Assembly (NCBI GenBank): GCA_026119935.1 | Contig: JALRMH010000026.1 | Coordinates: 1 to 64,000 of the forward strand | Direction of reading: 5' to 3' | Source of the DNA: Endothia cerciana | Taxonomy: Eukaryota > Ascomycota > Sordariomycetes > Diaporthales > Cryphonectriaceae | Length of the DNA: 64,000 nucleotides | Shown here: positions 1 to 10,564 of the stretch, piece by piece | Position numbering within the stretch: position 1 is the stretch's first letter | Layout of the letters: each line of letters starts with the position of its first letter | Position numbers and translations under genes: made by a program | The notes under the pieces: generated by a model | Told to the model about the DNA's origin: nothing | What the model saw: only the letters and a program-made list of their open reading frames with translations | The model's database searches: none

Positions 1-98
<98 letters not shown>
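1..98 (+). repeat. AAC trinucleotide microsatellite, coding for poly-Asn
   Basis: An uninterrupted ACA/AAC repeat runs from the window's left edge to position 98. In the reading frame that continues into the gene ending at 1091 the codons are AAC, so it encodes about 32 consecutive asparagines. The tract may be longer, because it is cut by the window edge. Confidence 0.95.
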
Positions 99-99
<1 letters not shown>

Positions 100-1091
100 C
101 CGATCACCCAGCAACACCACCACCCTATTCCGGGCCCGCAAGCACATCACAAAACACCCTTTCCGCACCTACACAACAGCCGTCGTCCCAGGCTCCCACA
201 AGGCACCCGGGACTCCCTCCACTGGACTACCACCTCTATTCCCCACCCCTCTTCGAACTGTCCTCAGACTGCACCACCCTCAAATCCACCGCGCCGTACC
301 TCTCCGCGTCGGCATCCGCCCTCGTTGACCTCATCCGCGCCCAGGCCAGCGTCCCGCCCAAGCCCCAGATCCACATCACCGGCCGCCGCGGCAACGGCGG
401 CGGGCACAGCAGGCCCGACTTCGCGGTGAAGCTCAACCTCATGCACCTGCTCGTCCCGGACGGGCCCGCCGGCACACAGCGGCGCATGGACTACATCCGG
501 ACGGTCGCGCCCGGCGAGGCCGCGCTGCGCGGCGGGATCAGACCCTCGGTCGAGCCGGACCTCGGCGACCACGCGGGCCTGGAGGCGTGGGCGCGGCGGT
601 TCGTGGAGGACAGCTCGCCCGTGAAGGCGTTCGTGCTGGAGCGCACGGTGGTGAACCTGGACACGAACTGGCTCGAGGGCCAGGTGCGGAGCCTGGTGGC
701 GGCGACGGGGTACAAGGGCGTGGTGAGCGTGACGTTCCCCGTGACGCACGCCAGGGTGGTCGTGCAGAACCCTGACCGGGTGAACAAGTTCTTCACGGGG
801 ATGATGACGCTGTTTGCCGGGAAGAGGACGTACAAAGTTGTCAAGGCCGTGTGGCCCTTCGCGTCGTGCAGCAAGGACGACCAGGCCGAGGCCGGGAAGA
901 GGGTCTGTGTGGTGCAGAGCGAGGAGCAGTGGTGGAGGGAGTGGGCGCAGCCCATCAGGTATGCGATCGCAACGAGGAGGAATGGGTGGGTTACGGTGGA
1001 GGACAAGCTGGAGGCCATCATGGAGGGAAGAGGGAAGGGCCAGTCTACAATTGATTGGGGTGATGGCAGGCAGAATAATTGGGATTGGTAG
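3..1091 (+). CDS. Hypothetical protein, 5' partial, poly-Asn tract then conserved-looking C-terminal domain
   Basis: The frame starting at base 3 is open without interruption to the TAG at 1089-1091, giving 362 residues. The true start lies left of the window. The order is poly-Asn (about 32 residues), a Pro/Ser/Thr/Gln-rich linker to about residue 80, then a folded-looking region of about 280 residues. That region contains stretches such as IHITGRRGNGGG and AVKLNLMHLLVPDGPAG and ends in DWGDGRQNNWDW. No membrane segment or signal peptide is visible in the part seen. I do not recognise the family. A shorter product starting at the Met at 441 is possible, but sequence upstream of it reads as normal coding sequence, so I take the whole frame as coding. 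A large antisense frame (264-1133) is a shadow of its GC-rich codon bias. Confidence 0.7.
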
Positions 1092-2395
1092 GACCGGTGA
1101 TGGGTCCCTTAGGGGCGGGCGGGTGATTGGCACTTTACCCTTCCTTTCACCGACTTCGTTGCAAGAGTTGTACCGTCATACACTTGCGTTATCACTCTAC
1201 CATGCTGATCATGCTAATCTGGGGTCTCACGATATAAAACACCCCGTCCGCGGAGGAAGGAAAGCAGTTGGAACCGACGTCCCCAGGGGCCTTGTATTCC
1301 CACACTGAAACGCTGCCACACAACCACACAACCTCCACAAGCAGTCTTCCCAGGGGATCGACACTTCTTGCAACCACCAGCCCCTCACAGCCCTTACCAC
1401 AAACAAGGTGCTCGATACGCATAGCTTCAGCCATATGCTAGAACCAGATAGTGAGGTTAGGCGGGAGTTCGTGCACATATAGGGCCGAGTAATAAAGTTG
1501 AGGCTACAATCCAGAAAGAGCGGGCACCTCACAACACCCGCACGCCAGATAGTAGGACACTGTCCACTACATCTTCAATTTCCTCGTGATAATACATTGA
1601 TGTATTATAGCATCATATATGGTGGTGTCCACCTTTTTCTCGAGCCAAACACCGTGCTGAACCAGATGGCCCTCTTTTTTTTCTTTTTTTTTCTTTTCCT
1701 TCTTCCTTTTTTCCTTTTATTGTTTGTGTGTGTGTGTGTGTCCTGCTAATATCCGTAACCCATTCCAAACGCCAGGCATGTTATGATGCTCGCAATACAA
1801 TAAACCCCTCTTCCCGGTCCGCGAGGCCGTTGGACGTTCTCATGGGTATCTTCAAATATAAAGTTGCGATGTGTTTACAAGGTTTACAAAAAGTCTTGAG
1901 ATGACGGTCTCGAGCTGGCACTCAAGTTGAAAGAAGACATATGTCGTAGCTGCTGCGGACCACAGACTCAAGCACGCTTTTGAGAGGCCAAGTTTGGTGT
2001 TCCGAGCGGTCTCGGAGCTTTCTTATATCCTGCCGTGTGGGAGAGTTGCTTTGGTTTGTTTTGTACCATATTTGTTGTAGTGCTTCGCGTCTCGCCCTGT
2101 TTTGAAAGGCCAGCGCTCTCGGGTTTCGTCCATGAAAAAAGCCACTTCTCTTAGCCGAAAAAAAATTCCCATCCAAGGCACGCGAAACAAAGATTTGCCT
2201 GCAAGCTGATGCGTGTAATTCTTTCGTCGCTAAGAATCCTGACCTGATCGATGACCAATCCGTGAAGTCCAGATCATCGTCCGACCGCAACCCTCTCAAA
2301 ACATTCTGCATTCTGCCGCCTTATTTTGTCTTAAGCTCCGCTCCTCATCGTACATCATTGCCATTATGCCTAGCGGAGGGACAGCGTCAGAGTTA
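1092..2395. other. Convergent intergenic region with pyrimidine/GT tract
   Basis: This lies between the 3' ends of the partial gene and THO2, so it should hold both 3' UTRs. A T-rich tract with scattered C (about 1671-1722) runs into a short (GT)n (about 1724-1740). A 129-codon minus-strand frame (1922-2311) has no recognisable features and probably belongs to the THO2 3' UTR. I see no gene. Confidence 0.6.
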
Positions 2396-5300
2396 TCAAC
2401 GTCTCGGCCTCTTGTCCCTGTCATTGGGTGGCATCTCTGAGACGTCACTCCTCCGCTTCCTGCCAGACGTTCGTTCGTCGCCGCGAGGATCTCGCCGCTC
2501 ATCGCCGAGTCGTCCGGATCCGCCGTCCCGGGGACCATCCCTGGGGCCGAAATCTCTCGGCCCTCCACGCATCAGTCCTCCTCGGACGTTGCCACCCCAG
2601 TCATCCCCAGGTCTACCACTGTTTGAGCCATCACCTCGACCCATCTCCCCCCTGATGTTCTCTACCCTATCCCCGCGGTGCCGCGACTCGCGGCCAGAGC
2701 TCGACAGCTCTCTCCCAGCAGCAGCCAAGGGGTCTCGGTTGCTGCTGTTGGCGGTCAGGTCACGTGTGGGCCGTCTCGGCTGGATAGGTTCGTGGTTGGG
2801 ATCTCGATCACGGTTCAAGTCCATTCCCGGGGGCGCAGCAGTCCGTCGATCATGTCGCTCGTGATTGTCACTGGCACGTGGCTCCCTCGGATCACGCTCT
2901 CCGCGAGGGCTACGCTCTCGACCACCATGCCGGCTAGGCCGGTCCGGTCGCTCACGATGGTCCCTCCGCCCGTTGCGATCATGTTCACCTCTGTTGTTTG
3001 AGACATCATCTAGATGCGGGCCGGATCTTGACGGCTCCCGAGCCGGTGGTCCATTGTTGTCAATTCCGACCTGAGGTCGCTCCGGGATGGTCCGTCGTAT
3101 GGGATCCGGCCGTTCTTGAACCGGAGTCGAAACCGGTGAAGCACCCGTCAGGATCTGCGCGTCAGAATCGGGCATACTCGCTCTCTGTCTCCGATAGTCG
3201 CCATCTCGCCTGTTAGGTGTAATACTGTTTTGAAGGTCCTGGAGCTGTCTTCTCGCGCTACCTCTCTGACGGTCGTGGGTTGCTGCAGGACCAGTCGGGG
3301 CAGAATAAGGCGCGTTGTGCTCCGTGATTGGAGTATTTGGCAAACTGCCCTGGCCGTGACGTGAGCCAGACGGGCCTGTCGGTGCGGGTATCCGGTCGTT
3401 GGTGTGGATTGGCGGCATACTGGGTCGGGACCGGGACGGAGGTCCTGGAGGTGGAGGCGGCGGCGGAGTTGAGACGATATGGTTCATACGATCCGGATGT
3501 ATTGGCACTTGATTGGGGTTGGGCTCGAAGTGCTTCACACGATCGGGATGCATGCCAGTATTTGGCACATGCACAGCGGGACTTCCAGCTGTCTGAGCCG
3601 AGTCAACCTGATTTGGCTGAGGTCTGCGTGGTCTCGATGATGCAGGTCCGGTCGGAGGTTGGCGATCTGGTGAAGGTGCTCTGAGAGCATCAGGAGGTAG
3701 CATCCGCCCTTCTGGTCGAGGTGCCGACGGAGTGGGAGGCCCCCTAATCGAGCTTCTAGCCCCGCGACCACGAGGGCCCTGTGGAACAGTGTCTGTTACC
3801 GAGGCCACTGAGGGAATTGGGTTCAATCGTCCGTAATTTGGGTCCTGCTGGTTCGGCCTGCTTCGATCGGAATCGTGGGTACGCTGGGCAGATCCTGGAT
3901 GAGGCGCATCGCGGCCGCGGTCGCTCGACGGAAAGTTCTGGTCCCGAGGTAGTTCACTGTCCCTGGCGGAAGGCTGAAGTGGCTCCGCTGCACCCCCATT
4001 TCTACGGCCATGCCGGTCATCCCGACTGGGTCTGTCATCTCTCCTCGGAGACGACGCGCGTGAGGACACGCGGTCCCGCCCACTCTCTCTTGGCGACCGT
4101 GTCGACGGATTGCCTTGTGAGGTTTGCAGACGCGCAGCGCGTTGAGGATTGATCATGTCGGGTAGATCATCCGCCTCGAATAGAGCCGCTCTCTGGGGAT
4201 TCATTGTTGGCTCTTCAGGTTCCTCTTTGGGAGCTGCCGTTTGAGGCTGTGCAGGCGGAACAGGCTGCTCTCGCGAGCCACGGCCATCACGACTCTGTGT
4301 GAGATCTCGGGTCGGTCGAGCATCTCGATCATTGGATGGCTCACCTCGCCGTGGTGCTGTTTCAGGCCGACTTGACCAATCACGTTCCGAGAGTCGTCCG
4401 GGCTCGCGAGCAACGCTCTCGTTCCCTCGGCGGTCTGAATCGTGGTGATCTCGTTTGTCTCCACGGCCGCTGTCTTGCTGACGATGATCCCGCAAATCTC
4501 GTGCATCACGAGAATGGTCCCTAGGGTCTCGATGGCGCTCTCTTGATTCCCGTGGCTCTCTCGTATCACGAGGCTGTTTCGGCTCCCGGCCGTCTCTAGT
4601 GGGCAGATCCCGACGTTCAGGAGCAAGGTGTTGTGGGTGAAAATGACCAGGGATTGGCACATTGGGACGATTGGGCAGACCGTGGGGCAATCTATCCAGT
4701 CTCGACGTAGATGGCGGCCGAGAGCTGTCACTGCGCCCATTTGACGTGGAAGCCGTCATGGGAACAACCGGTTTTGGAGTCGCCGGTCTGCTATCTTGTG
4801 TAGGAGGCTTGTCTCTGTCTGCGGGCTCTTTTCGCGCATCGTTACCTTGAACAGCAGTTTTGCTAGTTGCAGATTCGGTCTTCGCCTGTTCGTTCTGAGC
4901 AGAAACCGCGGAGGTTTTCGAGTCCTTGCCATCTTTCACCTCACCGTCTTCCACTTCCGGGGGCTGGGCAGATGCAGTAGCTCTGTATTGTGTCAGTAAT
5001 TTCTTATGCAGTGATTGTTCTGAAGCTGCCGATGGTACTGACGTGGCGCTCGGTTGAGGTTTGAATTCTGCTGCAGTCGGGCGTAGAGTGGAGCTTGCGG
5101 CTGGGGCAGTCATCTCGACGTCCTTCGGTCCATCCTGCGGCATTACGGACTGGGTGGTCGTGTTAGCCGCTGCTAGACTTCTGCTTGAAATCCATGGGTT
5201 ACTCACCATGTTGGGTCGGAATGCTTGGACTGCAACCCATTTGGATTCTTGCCTCTTTAACATGGCATAGACCGTGAGAGCAGCAACTGAAAGATCGACA

Positions 5301-8300
5301 CGGTGTTCTTCTTCCGATGCACCCTTTGAGCCTTCTTCACGGACCCTGATATCGTCGAGAACCTTCAGCAACTGCAGTCCCATGAAGTTGACAGCGGGAA
5401 AGAACTCTGCGACCCATTTGAGGACCGTCAGAGCATTCCTGATGTGCATCCACTCCTTGGTTCCCTGTAGACAGGCTTTCAACGCAATGTTGAGGTTCTT
5501 GTGCCACTCGTAGTGAGAATCTCGAAAGAACGGATGCTCAACAAAAGTCACCGGATTGCCTTCATCGTCAAAATTCGTGGCGAAGCCTAGATACTTCCGC
5601 TTGGGGCCAAAAGCTTCCTTCTCATAGATGGTCTTGTCAGCGTGCCACCTTGCCAGATCCTCAAGTACGCATTTGAGAAAACGGCCCAGATGCTCCGCTT
5701 CGCGGACTGTTGTAGAAAATATTATCGCACGGAGTCGGTTGGCATTGAACAGCTGCTCATAAAGCGTAAACAGCTTGAAGTTCGGTGTCTGGTTTTCGTG
5801 CAGGCTTTTCAGCAGCCTGAAGCAGTACTCCGTGTCCGAGGCAGACATGAGGAGTCTGGGAAAGATGCAATGCTCCAACAGGGCATCAGCAACCACTGCC
5901 GCCTCTGCAATCGATCCAGAGAACCAATATTTGGCTTGCCTAGCCAATCTGAATTTGGTCTTCTGATATCGCTCGATGTGACCTCCCAGCTCTTCCCTGA
6001 TAGACTGCGCAAGTGCCTGGAGTGCCTTCTTCTTCTCTTCTTTCTTGTTCATTCCGTGTCGCGTCATGTCGGAGCGATCTTTCATGACGTCGTTTGACTC
6101 CTTGTTGAGCCGATCGTTCTCGGCCTCGTAGCTCAGTTGTGGGACATGCAAGTCACCAAGAGAGAGCGACCAGAAGGTGACATAGAACTCCGGACTGAGG
6201 TTCTGCCAGGTCAACGAAGGCAGAAAGTCCTGAATGCTGTCGACAATAGGCTGTAGCACATCGGCAATCGGGTCAAGCTTTCGTGTCTCCGACGCCGAAG
6301 GTATGCTGGTGTCCACGGGAATTTCCGAGGCAGGCTTGTCGTCCAAGACCATCTTGTCCTCTGCCTCGCTCTTGCCGGCGATCTGTTTGTCGGCCGAGAC
6401 CTCAGCGCTGGTCCCGTTCATCGCCAGGTCGCCATCGGTATCAGCAACCTCTTTCGAAGGACCATCCTTGGCAGACGAGACTACCGGTGCTTTGGTATTG
6501 GCCATGCGATATGCCAGGCTAGCCCTTCCAATCATGAAGGCCAAATTGACATCTAAACCATAGATTGTCATCAGGTCGATGACCCCTGGAATGAGCTTGT
6601 CGAATTCGTCCGGAGTCAGGTTGTTTCGGAGGAGGTCAAGGTACTGGGCTAAGGCTTGTTGAACCTCGTCCATGATCGTGGCGAGGTACTTGACATGAGC
6701 GTCGTCCTGATACAGTGCTGACTGGCGGTATTGGGCCAAGTTGATCAGCAGCCTCCCAGCCAGCTTCGTATCAACCAAGGATTGCATGAGGCGCTTTGCG
6801 CCGTTGACGTACTCAAACCGCCGGTCGCCAAGTTTGATCAGAGTCTGCCGACGTAAGACCTCGCCGCCCGTCATTGCCCGCAACTGAGCATCCGTAAAGT
6901 CCAAGTCAGATACCACGCCAGCCATGCTCAGAATCAGCTCTCGAAGTATCACCAGATCTGTAGAGTTCCCTTTTGATAGCTGGCTGTTGACATATTGAAG
7001 GACCGGAGCCGGTGTCATGTTCTGGTATCGCTTGAAAACACGGCCGGAGAATTTAGATAGGGCTTGCAGCCATTTGCTTGTGAGCAAGACGGATGCTTCC
7101 TGTGTCCGACTTCGAGATTTGCCGCCCAAAGCACTCATCAAAGACCAAGTCAAAACATCATAACCCAAGTCCGTGAAGTATCGCGCACATTCGACAAAGG
7201 CCTGGATCAGGTTGGGATAAGCCTCGATCTGATCGAAAGCGGTCTTGAAAACGACACCGGGGGACGAATAGGCAGTCTTTGCAAGCTTTTTGGCCATAGC
7301 GGTCAAGTTCGTGAGGGAGAGCCGCTTGAGCACACTGTTCGTCTCTGACCTGGTACGCGCAAAAGCCGACTTGATCGCTGCGTTGCGCGAGGTTCGGCCC
7401 AGGAACCATTCTGAGTAGATAGCGTACCGAGTGGTGATCGGGAATAGCTTCAGCAGATCCCAGACGGCATGGACAGCGAAAGAATTAGCCTCGGTCAGGC
7501 TGAGAGCCGGGACCAGTAAGCGTGTAAGCAAGTCTTGCCAGCGGCTCATGTTCTGGGAAGACTGATCCTGGGCCAGGCTCATAGCCCCGATTCCGGCAAG
7601 CTTCGCAAGCAGTGTCGGATCTCTGCCGATATTGACTCCTGACAAGTTCATGAGTGTATCACAAAGAGTGAACACATCATCGACGGTCTGGCAGATGGGT
7701 ACATTGTCGGCCCACTCATCCCAATAGAACCTGTATGGTGTATTATTGCTCTCGCCGTCGGGGTGTGGCCAGCGGAGAGGCCGCCTCTGCAGGGTCTGGC
7801 CCAGTCTCACGGATCCCTTGGCGACACCTGTCTGATCAATATCCGGAAGACATTTCGGCGGAATCTCCGGTTGAGCTGCAGAATCCCCGTGAACAACCTT
7901 GCCCTCGTCAGAGACCTTCCGTGTTGAATGAGAAAGAAGGCGATTGATGAGCTTGTAGAGGTTGGGATAGGCCTCAGGTAACCAGGGATATCGCGTCAAG
8001 ACGTAGATAGCTTCCGGTATGGCGCCCATGATCAGAAGCTCGGTCAGCAGCTGCACTTTCTGGGGCGGGTATTCATCCTTGTCCTTCTCTTTGTCCTTCT
8101 CCTCGGGGGCACTAGACACCTTTGTCTGGGAGTTGGACTTGGAGGACTGTTGACCGGCAGGGCCGAGAGAATCGTCAGTCAGGACTGACATGGTCAGAGC
8201 ATTGTTGCCTCTGCCGGTCTTCTTGCGCTCTTCCTCCTCGAGTACCTTCTCTCTCTCTCTCCGATGCTCCTCCATCTTGGCATCGTCGGAAGATAGATGT

Positions 8301-9787
8301 GGCCATAAGTCTGCAAGAGAGATGAAGCCGATCTTGATGAGTAGTGCAGTCATGTAGAAAAGGTTGGCGGGAATAACATCAACGTCCTTATCCCTGACAT
8401 CATCAGATTCGTAGAATCGGAGCTTGAATCCGAGCAGCTGGGCTGCGACCCTGTTTCCTTGAGGTGGCAGAGTTTTGGTGGCTACGATCCACTGGGATTC
8501 GGAGTCTAGATGGGAGAGGTCGTCGAGCGTTTGGTCGCTCGATTCAAGGATAGCATTGATGCGCTGAAGCTCGGGTCCTTGGAGTTGTCGGCCACCAAGT
8601 TCGAAGTATGCTTTGAGACGCCCATCTCGAGCCCTGCTCCAGAAGTCCAGGTCTCGCTGTAGGCGTTGAGTGTTGAGGATTTGCTCGTCCTCCTCGCTAG
8701 TCTGCCAATGGCTCGACTCTGGAAGTGCCCATTTTGGCAGGCCACCACAAAAAGTAGAAGACTTAACATGGCTGCGCGGCCACCATGAGCTGATGCGCAA
8801 GAACTTGACGAAAAATCGATTCTGCTTGATCAGAACGGAAGCGAAGACGTCGAGAAGCACATCGAGGACTCGGCCGACATCCAGGTCAAAGGTGCCAATA
8901 AGACCCTTGACTCTTTCAAAGGCGGCTTGAACCGCGTCCGAGCTCGGTGCTTGGTGGTTGCATGTCGTGAACAGCTCTGTCGCGAGCTTCGCATATCCCT
9001 CGGTCTCCTCACGCAGCAAGTTGTAATTCGCCTGCTTGTACAATATGTTGGTAGCCTGACGGATGCCCACCCTGGTGAACGTGTCGCGAATCAGCCCCAA
9101 CTGCTCCAACACAGGTGGCTCAAGAACCCGGCGCATCAGCGCAGGGTCGATATTCGTCGCGATCATGAAGTCGCGCAGGTTGGAGCTGTATTTGCTTGTT
9201 TCCACATCGAGATAGACGGAAATGGTGTCGAGAAACAAGATGTGAGAATCGAAGGTGCGTGTGCTGCCGTCTGCGTCGCGGGGCCCAATGATCTCCTTGG
9301 TGACCTCGCCGGCTTCAGAGGCCCTCAAACGGAAATCGAGACACGACTGCAGGAGTTCTTGGAATATTGTAGACAGCTCCTGCATATCCTCGTCTTCGCG
9401 CGACTGTATGCCATGTTCAACCAGCCCCTGGCGGCCACCCTGCGTCCAACTGCCTAGGCGAGCATCGGTCACAATGTCGTAGAGGTAGCCAGACGGTATC
9501 GGCGAAGGAGGCGCTGAGGAGTGTGCAGCGGGGACGTTCGTGGTCACAGGGGCGATGGCAGGCTGGGATGAGGCGCTCGAGGGTCGCTGAAGAGATGGTG
9601 AGTTTAGAGGTGATCCTGCGCCGGGAGCAGACGAGGGGCCGGAATCGCGGCGATCGTTGCGCCGTGGAGGTCTAGGACCACTGCCAGCACGGCCTCTGTC
9701 ATGTTGGGCCAGGTTGGTGTCGGCCGGTCGGTGAGGTGAAGGGCGGCCAGCTCCCAAGTCGGTAGTCCTCTTGCGCTTGGGAGGCAT
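2396..9787 (-). CDS. THO2: THO complex subunit 2 (THO2/THOC2-like)
   Basis: Tho2 is the scaffold of the THO/TREX complex, which couples RNA polymerase II elongation to mRNP packaging and nuclear export and limits R-loops. The frame is a single uninterrupted exon of 2463 codons from the ATG at 9787 (MPPKRKRTTDL). The frame stays open upstream to about 10279 but only with non-ATG starts, so I chose the first ATG. Residues 1-100 are a basic, Pro/Ser-rich disordered leader starting with an NLS-like PPKRKR. Residues about 100-1520 are the helical THOC2 N-terminal, middle and C-terminal (Tho2) region, including EFYVTFWSLSLGDLHVPQLSYE, typical of the family. Residues about 1525-2463 are an extreme low-complexity tail of R, D, E, P, S and H (many RD/RE/RG dipeptides), expected to bind RNA. 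The assignment is by family sequence pattern. Small in-frame introns cannot be excluded. Confidence 0.92.
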   Translation of the reverse strand: MPPKRKRTTDLGAGRPSPHRPADTNLAQHDRGRAGSGPRPPRRNDRRDSGPSSAPGAGSPLNSPSLQRPSSASSQPAIAPVTTNVPAAHSSAPPSPIPSGYLYDIVTDARLGSWTQGGRQGLVEHGIQSREDEDMQELSTIFQELLQSCLDFRLRASEAGEVTKEIIGPRDADGSTRTFDSHILFLDTISVYLDVETSKYSSNLRDFMIATNIDPALMRRVLEPPVLEQLGLIRDTFTRVGIRQATNILYKQANYNLLREETEGYAKLATELFTTCNHQAPSSDAVQAAFERVKGLIGTFDLDVGRVLDVLLDVFASVLIKQNRFFVKFLRISSWWPRSHVKSSTFCGGLPKWALPESSHWQTSEEDEQILNTQRLQRDLDFWSRARDGRLKAYFELGGRQLQGPELQRINAILESSDQTLDDLSHLDSESQWIVATKTLPPQGNRVAAQLLGFKLRFYESDDVRDKDVDVIPANLFYMTALLIKIGFISLADLWPHLSSDDAKMEEHRREREKVLEEEERKKTGRGNNALTMSVLTDDSLGPAGQQSSKSNSQTKVSSAPEEKDKEKDKDEYPPQKVQLLTELLIMGAIPEAIYVLTRYPWLPEAYPNLYKLINRLLSHSTRKVSDEGKVVHGDSAAQPEIPPKCLPDIDQTGVAKGSVRLGQTLQRRPLRWPHPDGESNNTPYRFYWDEWADNVPICQTVDDVFTLCDTLMNLSGVNIGRDPTLLAKLAGIGAMSLAQDQSSQNMSRWQDLLTRLLVPALSLTEANSFAVHAVWDLLKLFPITTRYAIYSEWFLGRTSRNAAIKSAFARTRSETNSVLKRLSLTNLTAMAKKLAKTAYSSPGVVFKTAFDQIEAYPNLIQAFVECARYFTDLGYDVLTWSLMSALGGKSRSRTQEASVLLTSKWLQALSKFSGRVFKRYQNMTPAPVLQYVNSQLSKGNSTDLVILRELILSMAGVVSDLDFTDAQLRAMTGGEVLRRQTLIKLGDRRFEYVNGAKRLMQSLVDTKLAGRLLINLAQYRQSALYQDDAHVKYLATIMDEVQQALAQYLDLLRNNLTPDEFDKLIPGVIDLMTIYGLDVNLAFMIGRASLAYRMANTKAPVVSSAKDGPSKEVADTDGDLAMNGTSAEVSADKQIAGKSEAEDKMVLDDKPASEIPVDTSIPSASETRKLDPIADVLQPIVDSIQDFLPSLTWQNLSPEFYVTFWSLSLGDLHVPQLSYEAENDRLNKESNDVMKDRSDMTRHGMNKKEEKKKALQALAQSIREELGGHIERYQKTKFRLARQAKYWFSGSIAEAAVVADALLEHCIFPRLLMSASDTEYCFRLLKSLHENQTPNFKLFTLYEQLFNANRLRAIIFSTTVREAEHLGRFLKCVLEDLARWHADKTIYEKEAFGPKRKYLGFATNFDDEGNPVTFVEHPFFRDSHYEWHKNLNIALKACLQGTKEWMHIRNALTVLKWVAEFFPAVNFMGLQLLKVLDDIRVREEGSKGASEEEHRVDLSVAALTVYAMLKRQESKWVAVQAFRPNMVSNPWISSRSLAAANTTTQSVMPQDGPKDVEMTAPAASSTLRPTAAEFKPQPSATSVPSAASEQSLHKKLLTQYRATASAQPPEVEDGEVKDGKDSKTSAVSAQNEQAKTESATSKTAVQGNDARKEPADRDKPPTQDSRPATPKPVVPMTASTSNGRSDSSRPPSTSRLDRLPHGLPNRPNVPIPGHFHPQHLAPERRDLPTRDGREPKQPRDTREPRESRERHRDPRDHSRDARDLRDHRQQDSGRGDKRDHHDSDRRGNESVAREPGRLSERDWSSRPETAPRRGEPSNDRDARPTRDLTQSRDGRGSREQPVPPAQPQTAAPKEEPEEPTMNPQRAALFEADDLPDMINPQRAARLQTSQGNPSTRSPRESGRDRVSSRASSPRRDDRPSRDDRHGRRNGGAAEPLQPSARDSELPRDQNFPSSDRGRDAPHPGSAQRTHDSDRSRPNQQDPNYGRLNPIPSVASVTDTVPQGPRGRGARSSIRGPPTPSAPRPEGRMLPPDALRAPSPDRQPPTGPASSRPRRPQPNQVDSAQTAGSPAVHVPNTGMHPDRVKHFEPNPNQVPIHPDRMNHIVSTPPPPPPPGPPSRSRPSMPPIHTNDRIPAPTGPSGSRHGQGSLPNTPITEHNAPYSAPTGPAATHDRQRGSARRQLQDLQNSITPNRRDGDYRRQRASMPDSDAQILTGASPVSTPVQERPDPIRRTIPERPQVGIDNNGPPAREPSRSGPHLDDVSNNRGEHDRNGRRDHRERPDRPSRHGGRERSPRGERDPREPRASDNHERHDRRTAAPPGMDLNRDRDPNHEPIQPRRPTRDLTANSSNRDPLAAAGRELSSSGRESRHRGDRVENIRGEMGRGDGSNSGRPGDDWGGNVRGGLMRGGPRDFGPRDGPRDGGSGRLGDERRDPRGDERTSGRKRRSDVSEMPPNDRDKRPRR

Positions 9788-10511
9788 TGTCAGGTCGATA
9801 TCTGCGACGGCAGTGTCATCAGCGCGGAGAGGAGAGTCGGAAGAATCGGGAGGATGAAGCTGGTCGGCGAACAGGGGGTGGTGTGGTGCGGATGTGAGCT
9901 CTTTGTCCTGGCGCGACCGCGAACAAACGGAATTCGAAAGCACGTCTCGCCTGTCGCTGGCGCGACGTGAGGTGACAGGTGAGAAGGTCCTGAGAGAATA
10001 GAAAGGACAAAAAAAGGAGAAGTCGGCTAGGATACGGCAGTGGGAATATGAAGCACCGCTCCGTTGCAGAGTTAAGCGTGAACGGAGGGGATGAACAAGG
10101 ACCGCACCGCAGATGGGATCTGCTGGTTGAGTTGTTCTGGCGAAGGGCTCCCAAAGGTTGTCAATTACCAGAGCTTCACGATGTTGGAGGCTTAGGTCGG
10201 GCCAGGCCTTTGCCGGTCGCTGTGACTTAGTAAGCACAAGCACTGTACATAGTACTTGTTGGGACGGCTCTGTGTGCAAACTTTAGCAGGGGTGCAACCT
10301 CCAAATGACGTCTCCGGCATCGCCTTCAAAAAAAGATGCCGCTATTTGCTCGAGTAGTCAGTGAGATGACTCTTCACCTGACACCAGTTCTCTCCTTCCC
10401 CTATAATAACCTCACGTTCCTACTCCTGAGTTTCTAGAAGCTTGCGCACCGCCCACTCCCTTGGACCTCGCTCTATCCTCATTTTATCTCCACGCAGGTC
10501 TAGGACGGACA
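9788..10511. promoter_or_regulatory. Divergent promoter region THO2 / MET2
   Basis: About 0.7 kb separates the ATG codons of the divergently transcribed THO2 (-) and MET2 (+) genes, so it should hold both 5' UTRs and promoters. The THO2-side frame stays open through much of it but has no ATG. I see no clear known binding site. Confidence 0.55.
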
Positions 10512-10564
10512 ATGGCAGAACTGAACGGCCATGACGGCTGCAGATACGGTAAGCGGGCCCCTTC

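Noticed and set aside
264..1133. 289-codon minus-strand frame opposite the first gene
   Set aside because: It mirrors the codon bias of the plus-strand gene (His/Arg/Pro-rich, no motif).
1922..2311. 129-codon minus-strand frame downstream of THO2
   Set aside because: No domain or splice evidence. Probably 3' UTR.
9788..10279. 164-residue N-terminal extension of THO2
   Set aside because: The frame is open but contains no ATG, and the sequence is not family-like, so the ATG at 9787 was preferred.
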